Shown: positions 63,541 to 64,000 of the stretch, in pieces | How positions within the stretch are numbered: position 1 is the stretch's first letter | Layout of the letters: each line of letters begins with the position of its first letter | Origin: Mesorhizobium sp. M7A.F.Ca.US.006.01.1.1 | Lineage (GTDB): Bacteria > Pseudomonadota > Alphaproteobacteria > Rhizobiales > Rhizobiaceae | DNA length: 64,000 nucleotides | Assembly (NCBI RefSeq): GCF_003997935.1 | Contig: NZ_RZQL01000004.1 | Location: 1-64,000, forward strand | Reading direction: 5' to 3' | The notes under the pieces: generated by a model | The model's input: the letters and a program-made list of their open reading frames with translations, nothing else | Told to the model about the DNA's origin: nothing | Databases searched by the model: none | Made by a program: the position numbers and the translations under genes

Positions 63541-64000
63541 ATGCCCTCCGTAGCCCTCTTCGATCTTCTGCCTGATTTCGGGACGCGCGCGCAACGTGCC
63601 GGCCAGTCCCGGGCAGCAGTCGATCCCGAACACAAGCCCGAGCCGGCGCCGCAGGCCGATATCGGCACTCTGATCGCCGAGGCGGTTGCCCAAGCGGAGG
63701 CAGCGCTGGAGGTCCGCCTGTCGGCTGCGCATGACGCCGCGCTCGAAGCCGAACGCCAGGCCAATGCCGAGGAAGCAAGGATATTTCTCGAAAGCCTCGG
63801 CGACGATGTCGGCAAGGCGGTCTCGTTGCGCATCGATGCGATGGAGGCGCGTGTGACCGGACTTGTCGCCGCCTCGGTCGCCCGCATCATCGGCGGCATC
63901 GTCAGCGACGATCTGCAGAAACGTTCGATCGAGGCATTGGCCCGCGCCATCAGCGAAGCGGTCGGCGATGCCGAAGCGGTGCGCATCGTCGTGCGCGGCC
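63541..64000 (+). CDS. fliH: FliH-like flagellar export protein (partial, C-terminus beyond the window)
   Basis: An ATG at 63541, three bases after the fliF stop, opens a frame that runs to the right edge (about 153 residues). It has a proline-rich segment (EHKPEPAPQAD), then a long helical region rich in A and E (LIAEAVAQAEAALEVRLSAAHDAALEAERQANAEEA) and RIIGGIVSDDLQKRSIEALARAISEAVG. This is the pattern of FliH/YscL-type proteins, which bind and inhibit the FliI ATPase. Sequence similarity among FliH proteins is low, so the assignment rests mainly on helix content and context. Confidence 0.7.
   Translation, partial: MPSVALFDLLPDFGTRAQRAGQSRAAVDPEHKPEPAPQADIGTLIAEAVAQAEAALEVRLSAAHDAALEAERQANAEEARIFLESLGDDVGKAVSLRIDAMEARVTGLVAASVARIIGGIVSDDLQKRSIEALARAISEAVGDAEAVRIVVRG

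Noticed and set aside
1-64000. CRISPR array or restriction/defence island
   Set aside because: No regular repeat-spacer pattern and no cas, toxin-antitoxin or restriction gene was seen. The only arrays are protein-coding adhesin repeats.
1-64000. Insertion sequence with transposase, phage or integrative element
   Set aside because: No transposase, integrase or phage gene is present. The only mobile-like unit is the short non-autonomous element at 31467-31638.
1-64000. tRNA or rRNA genes
   Set aside because: I saw no cloverleaf with the conserved TTCGA-type loop and no rRNA segment in the gaps; all gaps are short and otherwise explained.

Overview
The window is high-GC chromosomal DNA from an alphaproteobacterium of the order Hyphomicrobiales (Rhizobiales), most probably a Mesorhizobium or close relative. 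The main evidence is the rhizobial flagellar locus from 42.3 kb to the right edge, which has visN-visR, motE, two DUF1217-type repeats, flaA and flaB. Short palindromic intergenic repeats of a kind I associate with Mesorhizobium add support. The genus is an inference, because no rRNA or tRNA gene was seen.

Left part (1-20 kb). A truncated aldehyde dehydrogenase and a short-chain dehydrogenase are divergent across a region with repeated ATTTTGG words. A small secreted protein follows. Then comes a minus-strand two-partner secretion operon: a FhaC-like TpsB transporter and a very large TpsA adhesin. The TpsA gene carries about sixteen MBG/YDG-type repeats and is split by a one-base deletion near 5280. 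Two tandem paralogous genes of an unknown, probably DNA-binding, family are transcribed away from this operon. Next are an ALDH7-type dehydrogenase, an ECF sigma factor (ECF42 type) overlapping its DGPF/YciI partner, a type IB topoisomerase and a family 2 glycosyltransferase.

Middle part (20-42 kb). A three-gene operon encodes a DUF2126-transglutaminase, a fused circularly permuted ATP-grasp/alpha-E protein and a second transglutaminase. This is a widespread but poorly understood peptide-bond chemistry system. It is followed by glutaryl-CoA dehydrogenase with a divergent LysR regulator, the RNA-binding protein Tex, two related serine hydrolases, and a complete PotABCD-type polyamine ABC transporter ending in a clear terminator. 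An amidohydrolase, a TetR regulator and an acetylpolyamine amidohydrolase sit beside the transporter. Together these suggest uptake and deacetylation of acetylated polyamines. A MITE-like element lies at 31467-31638 and supplies the stop codon of one serine hydrolase.

Right part (42-64 kb). This is the flagellar cluster. visN-visR encode the LuxR-type master regulators. The minus-strand operon motA-fliM-fliN-fliG-flhB plus an unknown gene encodes the motor, switch and export gate. The plus-strand run DUF1217-flgF-fliI-orf-flgB-flgC-fliE-flgG-flgA-flgI-motE-flgH-fliL-fliP encodes the export ATPase, rod, P and L rings and accessory proteins. Two flagellin genes follow, each with its own terminator and upstream inverted repeat. 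fliF and a partial fliH-like gene reach the right edge. No motB, motC, hook or filament-cap genes are in the window.
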